Assembly: GCF_052857255.1 (NCBI RefSeq)
Contig: NC_135504.1
Span: forward strand, 145,974,121 to 146,038,120
Source: Amblyomma americanum
Lineage: Eukaryota > Arthropoda > Arachnida > Ixodida > Ixodidae
Direction of reading: 5' to 3'
Length of the DNA stretch: 64,000 bases
The translations under genes and the position numbers were made by a program. Shown piece after piece: positions 48,230 to 61,150 of this stretch (its first letter is position 1; each line of letters begins with the position of its first letter). The notes beneath the pieces are model-generated. The model was not told the DNA's origin. It saw only the letters and a list, made by a program, of their open reading frames with translations, and did no database searches.

Positions 48230-51200
48230 CACTTGTAAAACCGATGTGTTGTGATTTAGCTCGTTTCGGTCTAAAACAGGTTGTTTCGTTGTATTAAGCA
48301 AGAATACATGCTTTTCGCGCAGTTATAAGAGAAAAAGTTTTGACGCGTATCAGAGGAACACTTGTAAAACCGATGTGTTGTGATTTAGCTCGTTTCGGTC
48401 TAAAACAGCTTGTTTCGCTGTATTAAGCAAGAATACATGCTTTTCGCACAGTTATAAGAGAAAAAGTTTTGACGCGTGTCACAGGGACACTTGTAAAACC
48501 GATGTGTTCAAATTTAGCTCGTTTCGGTCTAAAACAACTTGTTTCGTTGTATTAAGCACGAATACATGCTTTTCGCGCAGTTATAAGAGAAAAAAGTTTT
48601 GACGCGTATCAGAGGAAGACTTGTAAAACCGATGCGTTGTGATTTAGCTGGTTTTGGTCTAAAACAGCTTGTTTCGCTGTATTAAGCAAGAATACGTGCT
48701 TTTCGCGCAGTTATAAGAGAAAAAGTTTTGACGCGTGTCACAGGGACACTTGTAAAACCGATGTGTTGTGATTTAGCTCGTTTCGGCCTAAAACAGCTTG
48801 TTTCGTTGTATTAAGCAAGAATACGTGCTTTTCGCGCAGTTATTAGAGAAAAAGTTTTGACGAGTATCACGTGGAACAATTGTAATACCGATGTGTTCAG
48901 ATTTACCTCGTTTCGGTCTAAAACAGCTTGTTTCGTTGAACTAAGCACGAATACATGCTTTTCGCGCAGTTATAATTGAAAAAAGTTTTGACGCGTATCA
49001 GAGGAACACTTGTAAAACCGATGTGTTGTGATTTAGCTCGTTTCGGTCTAAAACAGCTTGTTTCGCTGTATTAAGCAAGAATACATGCTTTTCGCGCAGT
49101 TATCAGAGAAAAAGTTTTGACGCGTGTCACAGGGACACTGGTAAAACCGATGTGTTCAGATTTAGCTCGTTTCGGTCTAAAACAGCTTGTATCGTCGTAT
49201 TAAGCACGAATACATGCTTTTCGCGCAGTTATAAGAGAAAAAGTTTAGACGCGTATCAGAGGAACACTTGTAAAACCGATGTGTTCAGATTTAGCTCGTT
49301 TTGGTGTAAAACAGCTTGTTTCGTTGTATTAAGCAAGAATGCATGCTTTTCGCGCAGTTATAAGAGAAAAAGTTTAGACGCGTATCAGAGGAACACTTGT
49401 AAAACCGATGTGTTGTGATTTAGCTCGTTTCGGTCTAAAACAGCTTGTTTCGTTGTATTAAGCAAGAATACATGCTTTTCGCGCAGTTATAAGAGAAAAA
49501 GTTTTTACGCGTATCAGAGGAACACTTGTAAAACTGATGTGTTGTGATTTAGCTCGTTTCGGTCTAAAACAGCTTGTTTCGCTGTATTAAGCAAGAATAC
49601 ATGCTTTTCGCGCAGTTATTAGAGAAAAAGTTTTGACACTTGTAATACCGATGTGTTGTGATTTGGCTCGTTTCGGTCTAAAACAGCTTGTTTCAATGTA
49701 TTAAGCAAGAATACATGCTTTTCGCGCAGTTATAAGAGAAAAAGATTTGACGCGTATCAGAGGAACACTTGTAAAGCCGATGTGTTGTGATTTAGCTCGT
49801 TTCGGTCTAAAACAGCTTGTTTCGCTGTATTAAGCAGGAATACATGCTTTTCGCGCAGTTATAAGAGAAAAAGTTTTAAAGGCGTGTCACAGAGACACTT
49901 GTAAAACCGATGTGTTCAGATTTAGCTCGTTTCGGTCTAAAACAGCTTGATTCGTTGTATTAAGCACGAATACATGCTTTTCGCGCAGTTATAAGAGAAA
50001 AAGTTTTGACGAGTATCACGTGGATACTTGTAAAACCGATGCGTTCAGATACAGCTCGTTTCGGTCTAAAACAGCTTGTTTCGTTTTATTAAGCACGAAT
50101 ACATGCTTTTCGCGCAGTTATAAGAGAAAAAGTTGTGACGCGGGTCACAGGGACACTTGTAAAACCGATGTGTTCAGATTTACCTCGTTTCGGTCTAAAA
50201 CAACTTGTTTCGTTGGACTAAGCAGGAATACATGCTTTTCGCGCAGTTATAAGAGAAAAAAAGTTTTGACGCGTATCAGAGGAACACTTGTAAAACCGAT
50301 GTGTTGTGATTTAGCTCGTTTCGGTCTAAAACAGCTTGTTTTGCTGTATTAAGCAAGAATACGTGCTTTTCGCGCAGTTATAAGAGAAAAAGTTGTGACG
50401 CGTGTCACAGGGACACTTGTAAAACCGATGTGTTCAGATTTACCTCGTTTCGGTCTAAAACAACTTGTTTCGTTGGACTAAGCAGGAATACATGCTTTTC
50501 GCGCAGTTATAAGAGAAAAAAAGTTTTGACGCGTATCAGAGGAACACTTGTAAAACCGATGTGTTGTGATTTAGCTCGTTTCGGTCTAAAACAGCTTGTT
50601 TTGCTGTATTAAGCAAGAATACGTGCTTTTCGCGCAGTTATAAGAGAAAAAGTTGTGACGCGTGTCACAGGGACACTTGTAAAACCGATGTGTTCAGATT
50701 TACCTCGTTTCGGTCTAAAACAACTTGTTTCGTTTGACTAAGCAGGAATACATGCTGTTCGCGCAGTTATAAGAGAAAAAAAGTTTTGACGCGTATCAGA
50801 GGAACACTTGTAAAACCGATGTGTTGTGATTTAGCTCGTTTCGGTCTAAAACAGCTTGTTTTGCTGTATTAAGCAAGAATACGTGCTTTTCGCGCAGTTA
50901 TAAGAGAAAAAGTTTTGACGCGTGTCACAGGGACACGTGTAAAACCGATGTGTTCAGATATAGCTCGTTTTGGTATAAAACAGCTTGTTTCGTTGTTTTA
51001 AGCACGAATACATGCTTTTAGCGCAGTTATAGAAGAAAAACTTTTGACGCGTATTAGAGAGACACTTGTAAAACCGATGTGTTCAGATTTAGCTCATCTC
51101 GGTCTAAAACAGCTTGATTCGTTGTATTAAGCAAGAATACATGCTTTTCGCGCAGGTATAAGAGAAAAAGTTTTGACGCGTGTCACAGGGACACTTGTAA

Positions 51201-54200
51201 AACCGATGTGTTGTGATTTAGCCCGTTTCGGTCTAAAACAGGTTGTTTCGTTCTATTAAGCAAGAATACAGGCTTTTCGCGGAGTTATAAGAGAAAAAGT
51301 TTTGACGCGTATCAGAGGAACACTTGTAAAACCGATGTGTTGTGATTTAGCTTGTTTCGGTCTAGAACAACTTGTTTCGCTGTATTAAGCAAGAATACAT
51401 GCTTTTCGCGCAGTTATAAGAGAAAAAGTTTTGACGCGTGTCACAGGGACACTTGTAAAACCGATGTGTTCAGATTTAGCTCGTTTCGGTCCAAAACAAC
51501 TTGTTTCGTTGTATTAAGCACGAATACATGCTTTTCGCGCATTTATAAGAGAAAAAAGTTGACGCGTATCAGAGGAACACTTGTAAAACCGATGTGTTGC
51601 GATTTAGCTCGTTTCGGTCTAAAACAGCTTGTTTCGCTGTATTAAGCAAGAATACATGCTTTTCGCGCAGTTATAAGAGAAAAAGTTTTGACGCGTGTCA
51701 CAGGGACACTTCTAAAACCGTTGTGCTGTGATTTAGCTCGTTTCGGTCTAAAACAGCTTGTTTCGTTGTATTAAGCAAGAATACATGCTTTTCGCGCAGT
51801 TATAAGAGAAAAAAGTTTTGACGCTTATCAGAGGAACACTTGTAAAACCGATGTGTTGTGATTTAGCTCGTTTTGGTCTAAAACCGCTTGTTTCGCTGTA
51901 TTAAGCAAGAATACGTGCTTTTCCCGCAGCTATAAGAGAAAAAGTTTTGACGCGTGTCACAGGGACACTTGTAAAACCGATGTGTTCAGATCTAGCTCGT
52001 TTTGGTGTAAAACAGCTTGTTTCGTTGTATTAAGCAAGAATGCATGCTTTTCGTGCAGTTATAAGAGAAAAAGTTTAGACGCGTATCAGAGGAACACTTG
52101 TAAAACCGATGTGTTGTGATTTAGCTCGTTTCGGTCTATAACAGCTTGTTTCGTTGTATTAAGCAAGAATACATGCTTTTCGCGCAGTTATAAGAGAAAA
52201 AGTTTTGCGCGTATCAGAGGAACACTTGTAAAACCGATGTGTTGTGATTTAGCTCGTTTCGGTCTAAAACAGCTTGTTTCGCTGTATTAAGCAAGAATAC
52301 ATGCTTTTCGCGCAGTTATAAGAGAAAAAGTTTTGACGCGTGTCACAGGGACACTGGTAAAACCGATGTGTTCAGATTTAGCTCGTTTCGGTCTAAAACA
52401 GCTTGTTTCGTCGTATTAAGCAAGAATACATGCTTTTCGCGCAGTTATAAGAGAAAAAGTTTAGACGCGTATCAGAGGAACACTTGTAAAACCGATGTGT
52501 TGTGATTTAGCTCGTTTCGGTCTAAAACAGCTTGTTTTGCTGTATTAAGCAAGAATACGTGCTTTTCGCGCAGTTATAAGAGAAAAAGTTTTGACGCGTG
52601 TCACAGGGACACGTGTAAAACCGACGTGTTCAGATCTAGCTCGTTTCGGTCTAAAACAGCTTGATTCGTTGTATTAAGCACGAATACATGCTTTTCGCGC
52701 AGTTATAAGAGAAAAAGTTGTGACGCGTGTCACAGGGACACTTGTAAAACCGATTTGTTCAGATTTACCTCGTTTCGGTCTAAAACAACTTGTTTCGTTG
52801 GACTAAGCAGGAATACATGCTTTTCGCGCAGTTATAAGAGAAAAAAAGTTTTGACGCGTATCAGAGGAACACTTGTAAAACCGTTGTGTTGTGATTTAGC
52901 TCGTTTCGGTCTAAAACAGCTTGTTTTGCTGTATTAAGCAAGAATACGTGCTTTTCGCGCAGTTATAAGAGAAAAAGTTTTGACGCGTGTCACAGGGACA
53001 CGTGTAAAACCGATGTGTTCAGATATAGCTCGTTTTGGTATAAAACAGCTTGTTTCGTTGTTTTAAGCACGAATACATGCTTTTCGCGCAGTTATAGAAG
53101 AAAAACTTTTGACGCGTATTAGAGAGACACTTGTAAAACCGATGTGTTCAAATTTAGCTCATCTCGGTCTAAAACAGCTTGATTCGTTGTATTAAGCACG
53201 AATACATGCTTTTCGCGCAGTTATGAGAAAAAGTTTTGACGCGTGTCACAGGGACACTTGTAAAACCGATGTGTTCAGATTTAGCTCGGTTCGGTCTAAA
53301 ACAGCTTGTTTCGTTGTATTAAGCACGAATACATGCTTTTCGCGCAGTTATAAGAGAAAAAGTTTTGACGAATATCACGTGGACACTTGTAAAACCGATG
53401 TGTTGTGATTTAGCTCGTTTCGGTCTAGAACAGCTTGTTTCGCTGTATTAAGCAAGAATACATGCTTTTCGCGCAGGTATAAGAGAAAAAGTTTTGACGC
53501 GTGTCACAGGGACACTTGTAAAACCGATGTGTTGTGATTTAGCCCGTTTCGGTCTAAAACAGGTTGTTTCGTTGTATTAAGCAAGAATACAGGCTTTTCG
53601 CGAGTTATAAGAGAAAAAGTTTTGACGCGTATCAGAGGAACACTTGTAAAACCGATGTGTTGTGATTTAGCTTGTTTCGGTCTAGAACAACTTGTTTCGC
53701 TGTATTAAGCAAGAATACATTCTTTTCGCGCAGTTATAAGAGAAAAAGTTTTGACGCGTGTCACAGGGACACTTGTAAAACCGATGTGTTCAGATTTAGC
53801 TCGTTTCGGTCCAAAACAACTTGTTTCGTTGTATTAAGCACGAATACATGCTTTTCGCGCATTTATAGGAGAAAAAAGTTGACGCGTATCAGAGGAACAC
53901 TTGTAAAACCGATGTGCTGCGATTTAGCTCGTTACGGTCTAAAACAGCTTGTTTCGCTGTATTAAGCAAGAATACATGCTTTTCGCGCAGTTATAAGAGA
54001 AAAAGTTTTGACGCGTGTCACAGGGACACTTCTAAAACCGATGTGTTGTGATTTAGCTCGTTTCGGTCTAAAACAGCTTGTTTCGTTGTATTAAGCAAGA
54101 ATACATGCTTTTCGCGCAGTTATAAGAGAAAAAAGTTTTGACGCTTATCAGAGGAACACTTGTAAAACCGATGTGTTGTGATTTAGCTCGTTTTGGTCTA

Positions 54201-54960
54201 AAACAGCTTGTTTCGTTGTATTAAGCAAGAATACGTGCTTTTCCCGCAGCTATAAGAGAAAAAGTTTTGACGCGTGTCACAGGGACACTTGTAAAACCGA
54301 TGTGTTCAGATCTAGCTCGTTTTGGTGTAAAACAGCTTGTTTCGTTGTATTAAGCAAGAATGCATGCTTTTCGTGCAGTTATAAGAGAAAAAGTTTAGAC
54401 GCGTATCAGAGGAACACTTGTAAAACCGATGTGTTGTGATTTAGCTCGTTTCGGTCTATAACAGCTTGTGTCGTTGTATTAAGCAAGAATACATGCTTTT
54501 CGCGCAGTTATAAGAGAAAAAGTTTTGCGCGTATCAGAGGAACACTTGTAAAACCGATGTGTTGTGATTTAGCTCGTTTCGGTCTAAAACAGCTTGTTTC
54601 GCTGTATTAAGCAAGAATACATGCTTTTCGTGCAGTTATAAGAGAAAAAGTTTTGACGCGTGTCACAGGGACACTGGTAAAACCGATGTGTTCAGATTTA
54701 GCTCGTTTCGGTCTAAAACAGCTTGTTTCGTCGTATTAAGCACGAATACATGCTTTTCGCGCAGTTATAAGAGAAAAAGTTTAGACGCGTATCAGAGGAA
54801 CACTTGTAAAACCGATGTGTTGTGATTTAGCTCGTTTCGGTCTAAAACAGCTTGTTTCGTTGTATTAAGCAAGAATACATGCTTTTCGCGCAGTTATAAG
54901 AGAAAAAGTTTTGAGGCGTATCAGAGGAACACTTGTAAAACCGATGTGTTGTGATTTAGC
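48230..54960 (+). repeat. right-hand HOR, copy 3 (long form)
   Basis: Matches copy 2 at offset 5283 and copy 1 at offset 11,983. Unlike copy 2 it retains the 11-unit tail: GTGCTGCGATTT with GTTACGG near 41,932 recurs near 53,915. Private differences include CTTGTATCGTCG near 49,188 and GTTATCAG near 49,101. Similarity to copy 1 ends at about 54,960, just after TTTTGAGGCGTATC near 54,908. Confidence 0.86.
50091..50870 (+). repeat. three-fold 260-bp dimer in HOR copy 3
   Basis: Third occurrence of the triplicated dimer, 11,983 bp from the first and 5283 bp from the second. The private marks of the third member (CATGCTGTTCGCG) are kept, so copy number within the triplet has been stable through both duplications. 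Confidence 0.87.
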
Positions 54961-56600
54961 TCGTTTCGGTCTAAAACAGCTTGTTTCGCTGTATTAAGCA
55001 AGAATACATGATTTTCGCGCAGTTATAAGAGAAAAAGTTTTGACGCGTGTCACAGGGACACTTGTAAAACCGATGTGTTCAGATTTAGCTCGTTTCGGTC
55101 TAAAACAGCTTGTTTCGTTGTATTAAGCACGAATACATGCTTTTCGCGCAGTTATAAGAGAAAAAGTTTAGACGCGTATCAGAGGAACACTTGTAAAACC
55201 GATGTGTTGTGATTTAGCTCGTTTCGGTCTAAAACAGCTTGTTTTGCTGTATTAAGCAAGAATACGTGCTTTTCGCGCAGTTATAAGAGAAAAAGTTTTG
55301 ACGCGTGTCACAGGGACACGTGTAAAACCGATGTGTTCAGATATAGCTCGTTTTGGTATAAAACAGCTTGTTTCGTTGTTTTAAGCACGAATACATGCTT
55401 TTCGCGCAGTTATAGAAGAAAAACTTTTGACGCGTATTAGAGAGACACTTGTAAAACCGATGTGTTCAGATTTAGCTCATCTCGGTCTAAAACAGCTTGA
55501 TTCGTTGTATTAAGCACGAATACATGCTTTTCGCGCAGTTATGAGAAAAAGTTTTGACGCGTGTCACAGGGACACTTGTAAAACCGATGTGTTCAGATTT
55601 AGCTCGGTTCGGTCTAAAACAGCTTGTTTCGTTGTATTAAGCACGAATACATGCTTTTCGCGCAGTTATAAGAGAAAAAGTTTTGACGAATATCACGTGG
55701 ACACTTGTAAAACCGATGTGTTGTGATTTAGCTCGTTTCGGTCTAAAACAGCTTGTTTCGCTGTATTAAGCAAGAATACATGCTTTTCGCGCAGGTATAA
55801 GAGAAAAAGTTTTGACGCGTGTCACAGGGACACTTGTAAAACCGATGTGTTGTGATTTAGCCCGTTTCGGTCTAAGACAGGTTGTTTCGTTGTATTAAGC
55901 AAGAATAGAGGCTTTTCGCGAGTTATAAGAGAAAAAGTTTAGACGCGTATCAGAGGAACACTTGTAAAACCGATGTGTTGTGATTTAGCTCGTTTCGGTC
56001 TATAACAGCTTGTTTCGTTGTATTAAACAAGAATACATGCTTTTCGCGCAGTTATAAGAGAAAAAGTTTTGCGCGTATCAGAGGAACACTTGTAAAACCG
56101 ATGTGTTGTGATTTAGCTCGTTTCGGTCTAAAACAGCTTGTTTCGCTGTATTAAGCAAGAATACATGCTTTTCGCGCAGTTATAAGAGAAAAAGTTTTGA
56201 CGCGTGTCACAGGGACACTGGTAAAACCGATGTGTTCAGATTTAGCTCGTTTCGGTCTAAAACAGCTTGTTTTGTCGTATTAAGCACGAATACATGCTTT
56301 TCGCGCAGTTATAAGAGAAAAAGTTTTGACGCGAGTCACAGGGACACTTGTAAAATCGATGTGTTCAGATTTAGCTCGTTTCGGTCTAAAATAACTTGTT
56401 TCGTTGTATCAAGCACGAATACATGCTTTTCGCGCAGTTATAAGAGAAAAAAGTTTTGACGCGTATCAGAGGAATACTTGTAAAACCGATGTGTTGTGAT
56501 TTAGCTCGTTTTGGTCTAAAACAGCTTGTTTCGCTGTATTAAGCAAGAATACATGCTTTTCGCGCAGTTATAAGAGAATAAGTTTTGACGCGTATCAGAG
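52500..56600 (+). repeat. 4.12-kb block, first copy
   Basis: Recurs 4120 bp (32 units) downstream: 53,223 aligns with 57,343, 53,672 with 57,792 and 55,541 with 59,661. It overlaps the end of HOR copy 3, so this duplication followed formation of that copy. Sparse differences include CCGTTGTGTTG near 52,881 (CCGATGTG in copy two), GTTACGG near 53,933 and CTTGTGTCG near 54,468. Confidence 0.85.
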
Positions 56601-59600
56601 CACTTGTAAAACCGATGTGTTGTGATTTAGCTCGTTTCGGTCTAAAACAGCTTGTTTTGCTGTATTAAGCAAGAATACGTGCTTTTCGCGCAGTTATAAG
56701 AGAAAAAGTTTTGACGCGTGTCACAGGGACACGTGTAAAACCGACGTGTTCAGATCTAGCTCGTTTCGGTCTAAAACAGCTTGATTCGTTGTATTAAGCA
56801 CGAATACATGCTTTTCGCGCAGTTATAAGAGAAAAAGTTGTGACGCGTGTCACAGGGACACTTGTAAAACCGATTTGTTCAGATTTACCTCGTTTCGGTC
56901 TAAAACAACTTGTTTCGTTGGACTAAGCAGGAATACATGCTTTTCGCGCAGTTATAAGAGAAAAAAAGTTTTGACGCGTATCAGAGGAACACTTGTAAAA
57001 CCGATGTGTTGTGATTTAGCTCGTTTCGGTCTAAAACAGCTTGTTTTGCTGTATTAAGCAAGAATACGTGCTTTTCGCGCAGTTATAAGAGAAAAAGTTT
57101 TGACGCGTGTCACAGGGACACGTGTAAAACCGATGTGTTCAGATATAGCTCGTTTTGGTATAAAACAGCTTGTTTCGTTGTTTTAAGCACGAATACATGC
57201 TTTTCGCGCAGTTATAGAAGAAAAACTTTTGACGCGTATTAGAGAGACACTTGTAAAACCGATGTGTTCAAATTTAGCTCATCTCGGTCTAAAACAGCTT
57301 GATTCGTTGTATTAAGCACGAATACATGCTTTTCGCGCAGTTATGAGAAAAAGTTTTGACGCGTGTCACAGGGACACTTGTAAAACCGATGTGTTCAGAT
57401 TTAGCTCGGTTCGGTCTAAAACAGCTTGTTTCGTTGTATTAAGCACGAATACATGCTTTTCGCGCAGTTATAAGAGAAAAAGTTTTGACGAATATCACGT
57501 GGACACTTGTAAAACCGATGTGTTGTGATTTAGCTCGTTTCGGTCTAGAACAGCTTGTTTCGCTGTATTAAGCAAGAATACATGCTTTTCGCGCAGGTAT
57601 AAGAGAAAAAGTTTTGACGCGTGTCACAGGGACACTTGTAAAACCGATGTGTTGTGATTTAGCCCGTTTCGGTCTAAAACAGGTTGTTTCGTTGTATTAA
57701 GCAAGAATACAGGCTTTTCGCGAGTTATAAGAGAAAAAGTTTTGACGCGTATCAGAGGAACACTTGTAAAACCGATGTGTTGTGATTTAGCTTGTTTCGG
57801 TCTAGAACAACTTGTTTCGCTGTATTAAGCAAGAATACATTCTTTTCGCGCAGTTATAAGAGAAAAAGTTTTGACGCGTGTCACAGGGACACTTGTAAAA
57901 CCGATGTGTTCAGATTTAGCTCGTTTCGGTCCAAAACAACTTGTTTCGTTGTATTAAGCACGAATACATGCTTTTCGCGCATTTATAGGAGAAAAAAGTT
58001 GACGCGTATCAGAGGAACACTTGTAAAACCGATGTGTTGCGATTTAGCTCGTTTCGGTCTAAAACAGCTTGTTTCGCTGTATTAAGCAAGAATACATGCT
58101 TTTCGCGCAGTTATAAGAGAAAAAGTTTTGACGCGTGTCACAGGGACACTTCTAAAACCGATGTGTTGTGATTTAGCTCGTTTCGGTCTAAAACAGCTTG
58201 TTTCGTTGTATTAAGCAAGAATACATGCTTTTCGCGCAGTTATAAGAGAAAAAAGTTTTGACGCTTATCAGAGGAACACTTGTAAAACCGATGTGTTGTG
58301 ATTTAGCTCGTTTTGGTCTAAAACAGCTTGTTTCGTTGTATTAAGCAAGAATACGTGCTTTTCCCGCAGCTATAAGAGAAAAAGTTTTGACGCGTGTCAC
58401 AGGGACACTTGTAAAACCGATGTGTTCAGATCTAGCTCGTTTTGGTGTAAAATAGCTTGTTTCGTTGTATTAAGCAAGAATGCATGCTTTTCGTGCAGTT
58501 ATAAGAGAAAAAGTTTAGACGCGTATCAGAGGAACACTTGTAAAACCGATGTGTTGTGATTTAGCTCGTTTCGGTCTATAACAGCTTGTTTCGTTGTATT
58601 AAGCAAGAATACATGCTTTTCGCGCAGTTATAAGAGAAAAAGTTTTGCGCGTATCAGAGGAACACTTGTAAAACCGATGTGTTGTGATTTAGCTCGTTTC
58701 GGTCTAAAACAGCTTGTTTCGCTGTATTAAGCAAGAATACATGCTTTTCGTGCAGTTATAAGAGAAAAAGTTTTGACGCGTGTCACAGGGACACTGGTAA
58801 AACCGATGTGTTCAGATTTAGCTCGTTTCGGTCTAAAACAGCTTGTTTCGTCGTATTAAGCACGAATACATGCTTTTCGCGCAGTTATAAGAGAAAAAGT
58901 TTAGACGCGTATCAGAGGAACACTTGTAAAACCGATGTGTTGTGATTTAGCTCGTTTCGGTCTAAAACAGCTTGTTTCGTTGTATTAAGCAAGAATACAT
59001 GCTTTTCGCGCAGTTATAAGAGAAAAAGTTTTGAGGCGTATCAGAGGAACACTTGTAAAACCGATGTGTTGTGATTTAGCTCGTTTCGGTCTAAAACAGC
59101 TTGTTTCGCTGTATTAAGCAAGAATACATGATTTTCGCGCAGTTATAAGAGAAAAAGTTTTGACGCGTGTCACAGGGACACTTGTAAAACCGATGTGTTC
59201 AGATTTAGCTCGTTTCGGTCTAAAACAGCTTGTTTCGTTGTATTAAGCACGAATACATGCTTTTCGCGCAGTTATAAGAGAAAAAGTTTAGACGCGTATC
59301 AGAGGAACACTTGTAAAACCGATGTGTTGTGATTTAGCTCGTTTCGGTCTAAAACAGCTTGTTTTGCTGTATTAAGCAAGAATACGTGCTTTTCGCGCAG
59401 TTATAAGAGAAAAAGTTTTGACGCGTGTCACAGGGACACGTGTAAAACCGATGTGTTCAGATATAGCTCGTTTTGGTATAAAACAGCTTGTTTCGTTGTT
59501 TTAAGCACGAATACATGCTTTTCGCGCAGTTATAGAAGAAAAACTTTTGACGCGTATTAGAGAGACACTTGTAAAACCGATGTGTTCAGATTTAGCTCAT

Positions 59601-60287
59601 CTCGGTCTAAAACAGCTTGATTCGTTGTATTAAGCACGAATACATGCTTTTCGCGCAGTTATGAGAAAAAGTTTTGACGCGTGTCACAGGGACACTTGTA
59701 AAACCGATGTGTTCAGATTTAGCTCGGTTCGGTCTAAAACAGCTTGTTTCGTTGTATTAAGCACGAATACATGCTTTTCGCGCAGTTATAAGAGAAAAAG
59801 TTTTGACGAATATCACGTGGACACTTGTAAAACCGATGTGTTGTGATTTAGCTCGTTTCGGTCTAAAACAGCTTGTTTCGCTGTATTAAGCAAGAATACA
59901 TGCTTTTCGCGCAGGTATAAGAGAAAAAGTTTTGACGCGTGTCACAGGGACACTTGTAAAACCGATGTGTTGTGATTTAGCCCGTTTCGGTCTAAGACAG
60001 GTTGTTTCGTTGTATTAAGCAAGAATACAGGCTTTTCGCGAGTTATAAGAGAAAAAGTTTAGACGCGTATCAGAGGAACACTTGTAAAACCGATGTGTTG
60101 TGATTTAGCTCGTTTCGGTCTATAACAGCTTGTTTCGTTGTATTAAACAAGAATACATGCTTTTCGCGCAGTTATAAGAGAAAAAGTTTTGCGCGTATCA
60201 GAGGAACACTTGTAAAACCGATGTGTTGTGATTTAGCTCGTTTCGGTCTAAAACAGCTTGTTTCGCTGTATTAAGCAAGAATACATG
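56601..60287 (+). repeat. 4.12-kb block, second copy
   Basis: Begins next to a unit with GAGAATAAG and the CAGAGCACTTG deletion (about 56,575..56,605). It then follows 52,490..56,166. Both copies share marks such as TCTAAGACAGG near 55,871 and 59,991, and TATTAAACAAG near 56,022 and 60,142. The match breaks near 60,288 (CATGATTTTCGC), where the following 9-unit duplication begins. Confidence 0.84.
59131..60287 (+). repeat. 9-unit (1157-bp) tandem duplication, first copy
   Basis: The CATGATTTTCGC mark at about 59,129 recurs near 60,286, and 59,661 aligns with 60,818, an offset of 1157 bp or nine units. The same nine-unit series also stands near 55,009..56,166 as part of the first 4.12-kb copy. 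Confidence 0.83.
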
Positions 60288-61150
60288 ATTTTCGCGCAGT
60301 TATAAGAGAAAAAGTTTTGACGCGTGTCACAGGGACACTTGTAAAACCGATGTGTTCAGATTTAGCTCGTTTCGGTCTAAAACAGCTTGTTTCGTTGTAT
60401 TAAGCACGAATACATGCTTTTCGCGCAGTTATAAGAGAAAAAGTTTAGACGCGTATCAGAGGAACACTTGTAAAACCGATGTGTTGTGATTTAGCTCGTT
60501 TCGGTCTAAAACAGCTTGTTTTGCTGTATTAAGCAAGAATACGTGCTTTTCGCGCAGTTATAAGAGAAAAAGTTTTGACGCGTGTCACAGGGACACGTGT
60601 AAAACCGATGTGTTCAGATATAGCTCGTTTTGGTATAAAACAGCTTGTTTCGTTGTTTTAAGCACGAATACATGCTTTTCGCGCAGTTATAGAAGAAAAA
60701 CTTTTGACGCGTATTAGAGAGACACTTGTAAAACCGATGTGTTCAGATTTAGCTCATCTCGGTCTAAAACAGCTTGATTCGTTGTATTAAGCACGAATAC
60801 ATGCTTTTCGCGCAGTTATGAGAAAAAGTTTTGACGCGTGTCACAGGGACACTTGTAAAACCGATGTGTTCAGATTTAGCTCGGTTCGGTCTAAAACAGC
60901 TTGTTTCGTTGTATTAAGCACGAATACATGCTTTTCGCGCAGGTATAAGAGAAAAAGGTTTGACGAATATCACGTGGACACTTGTAAAACCGATGTGTTG
61001 TGATTTAGCTCGTTTCGGTCTAAAACAGCTTGTTTCGCTGTATTAAGCAAGAATACATGCTTTTCGCGCAGGTATAAGAGAAAAAGTTTTGACGCGTGTC
61101 ACAGGGACACTTGTAAAACCGATGTGTTGTGATTTAGCCCGTTTCGGTCT
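60288..61150 (+). repeat. 9-unit tandem duplication, second copy (partial)
   Basis: Follows 59,131 up to about 61,150. There the sequence turns to match 57,675 onwards (offset 3475, 27 units), as shown by TCTAAAACAGG replacing TCTAAGACAGG. Private changes are GCAGGTATAAG near 60,941 and AAAAAGGTTTGACG near 60,954. Confidence 0.78.
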
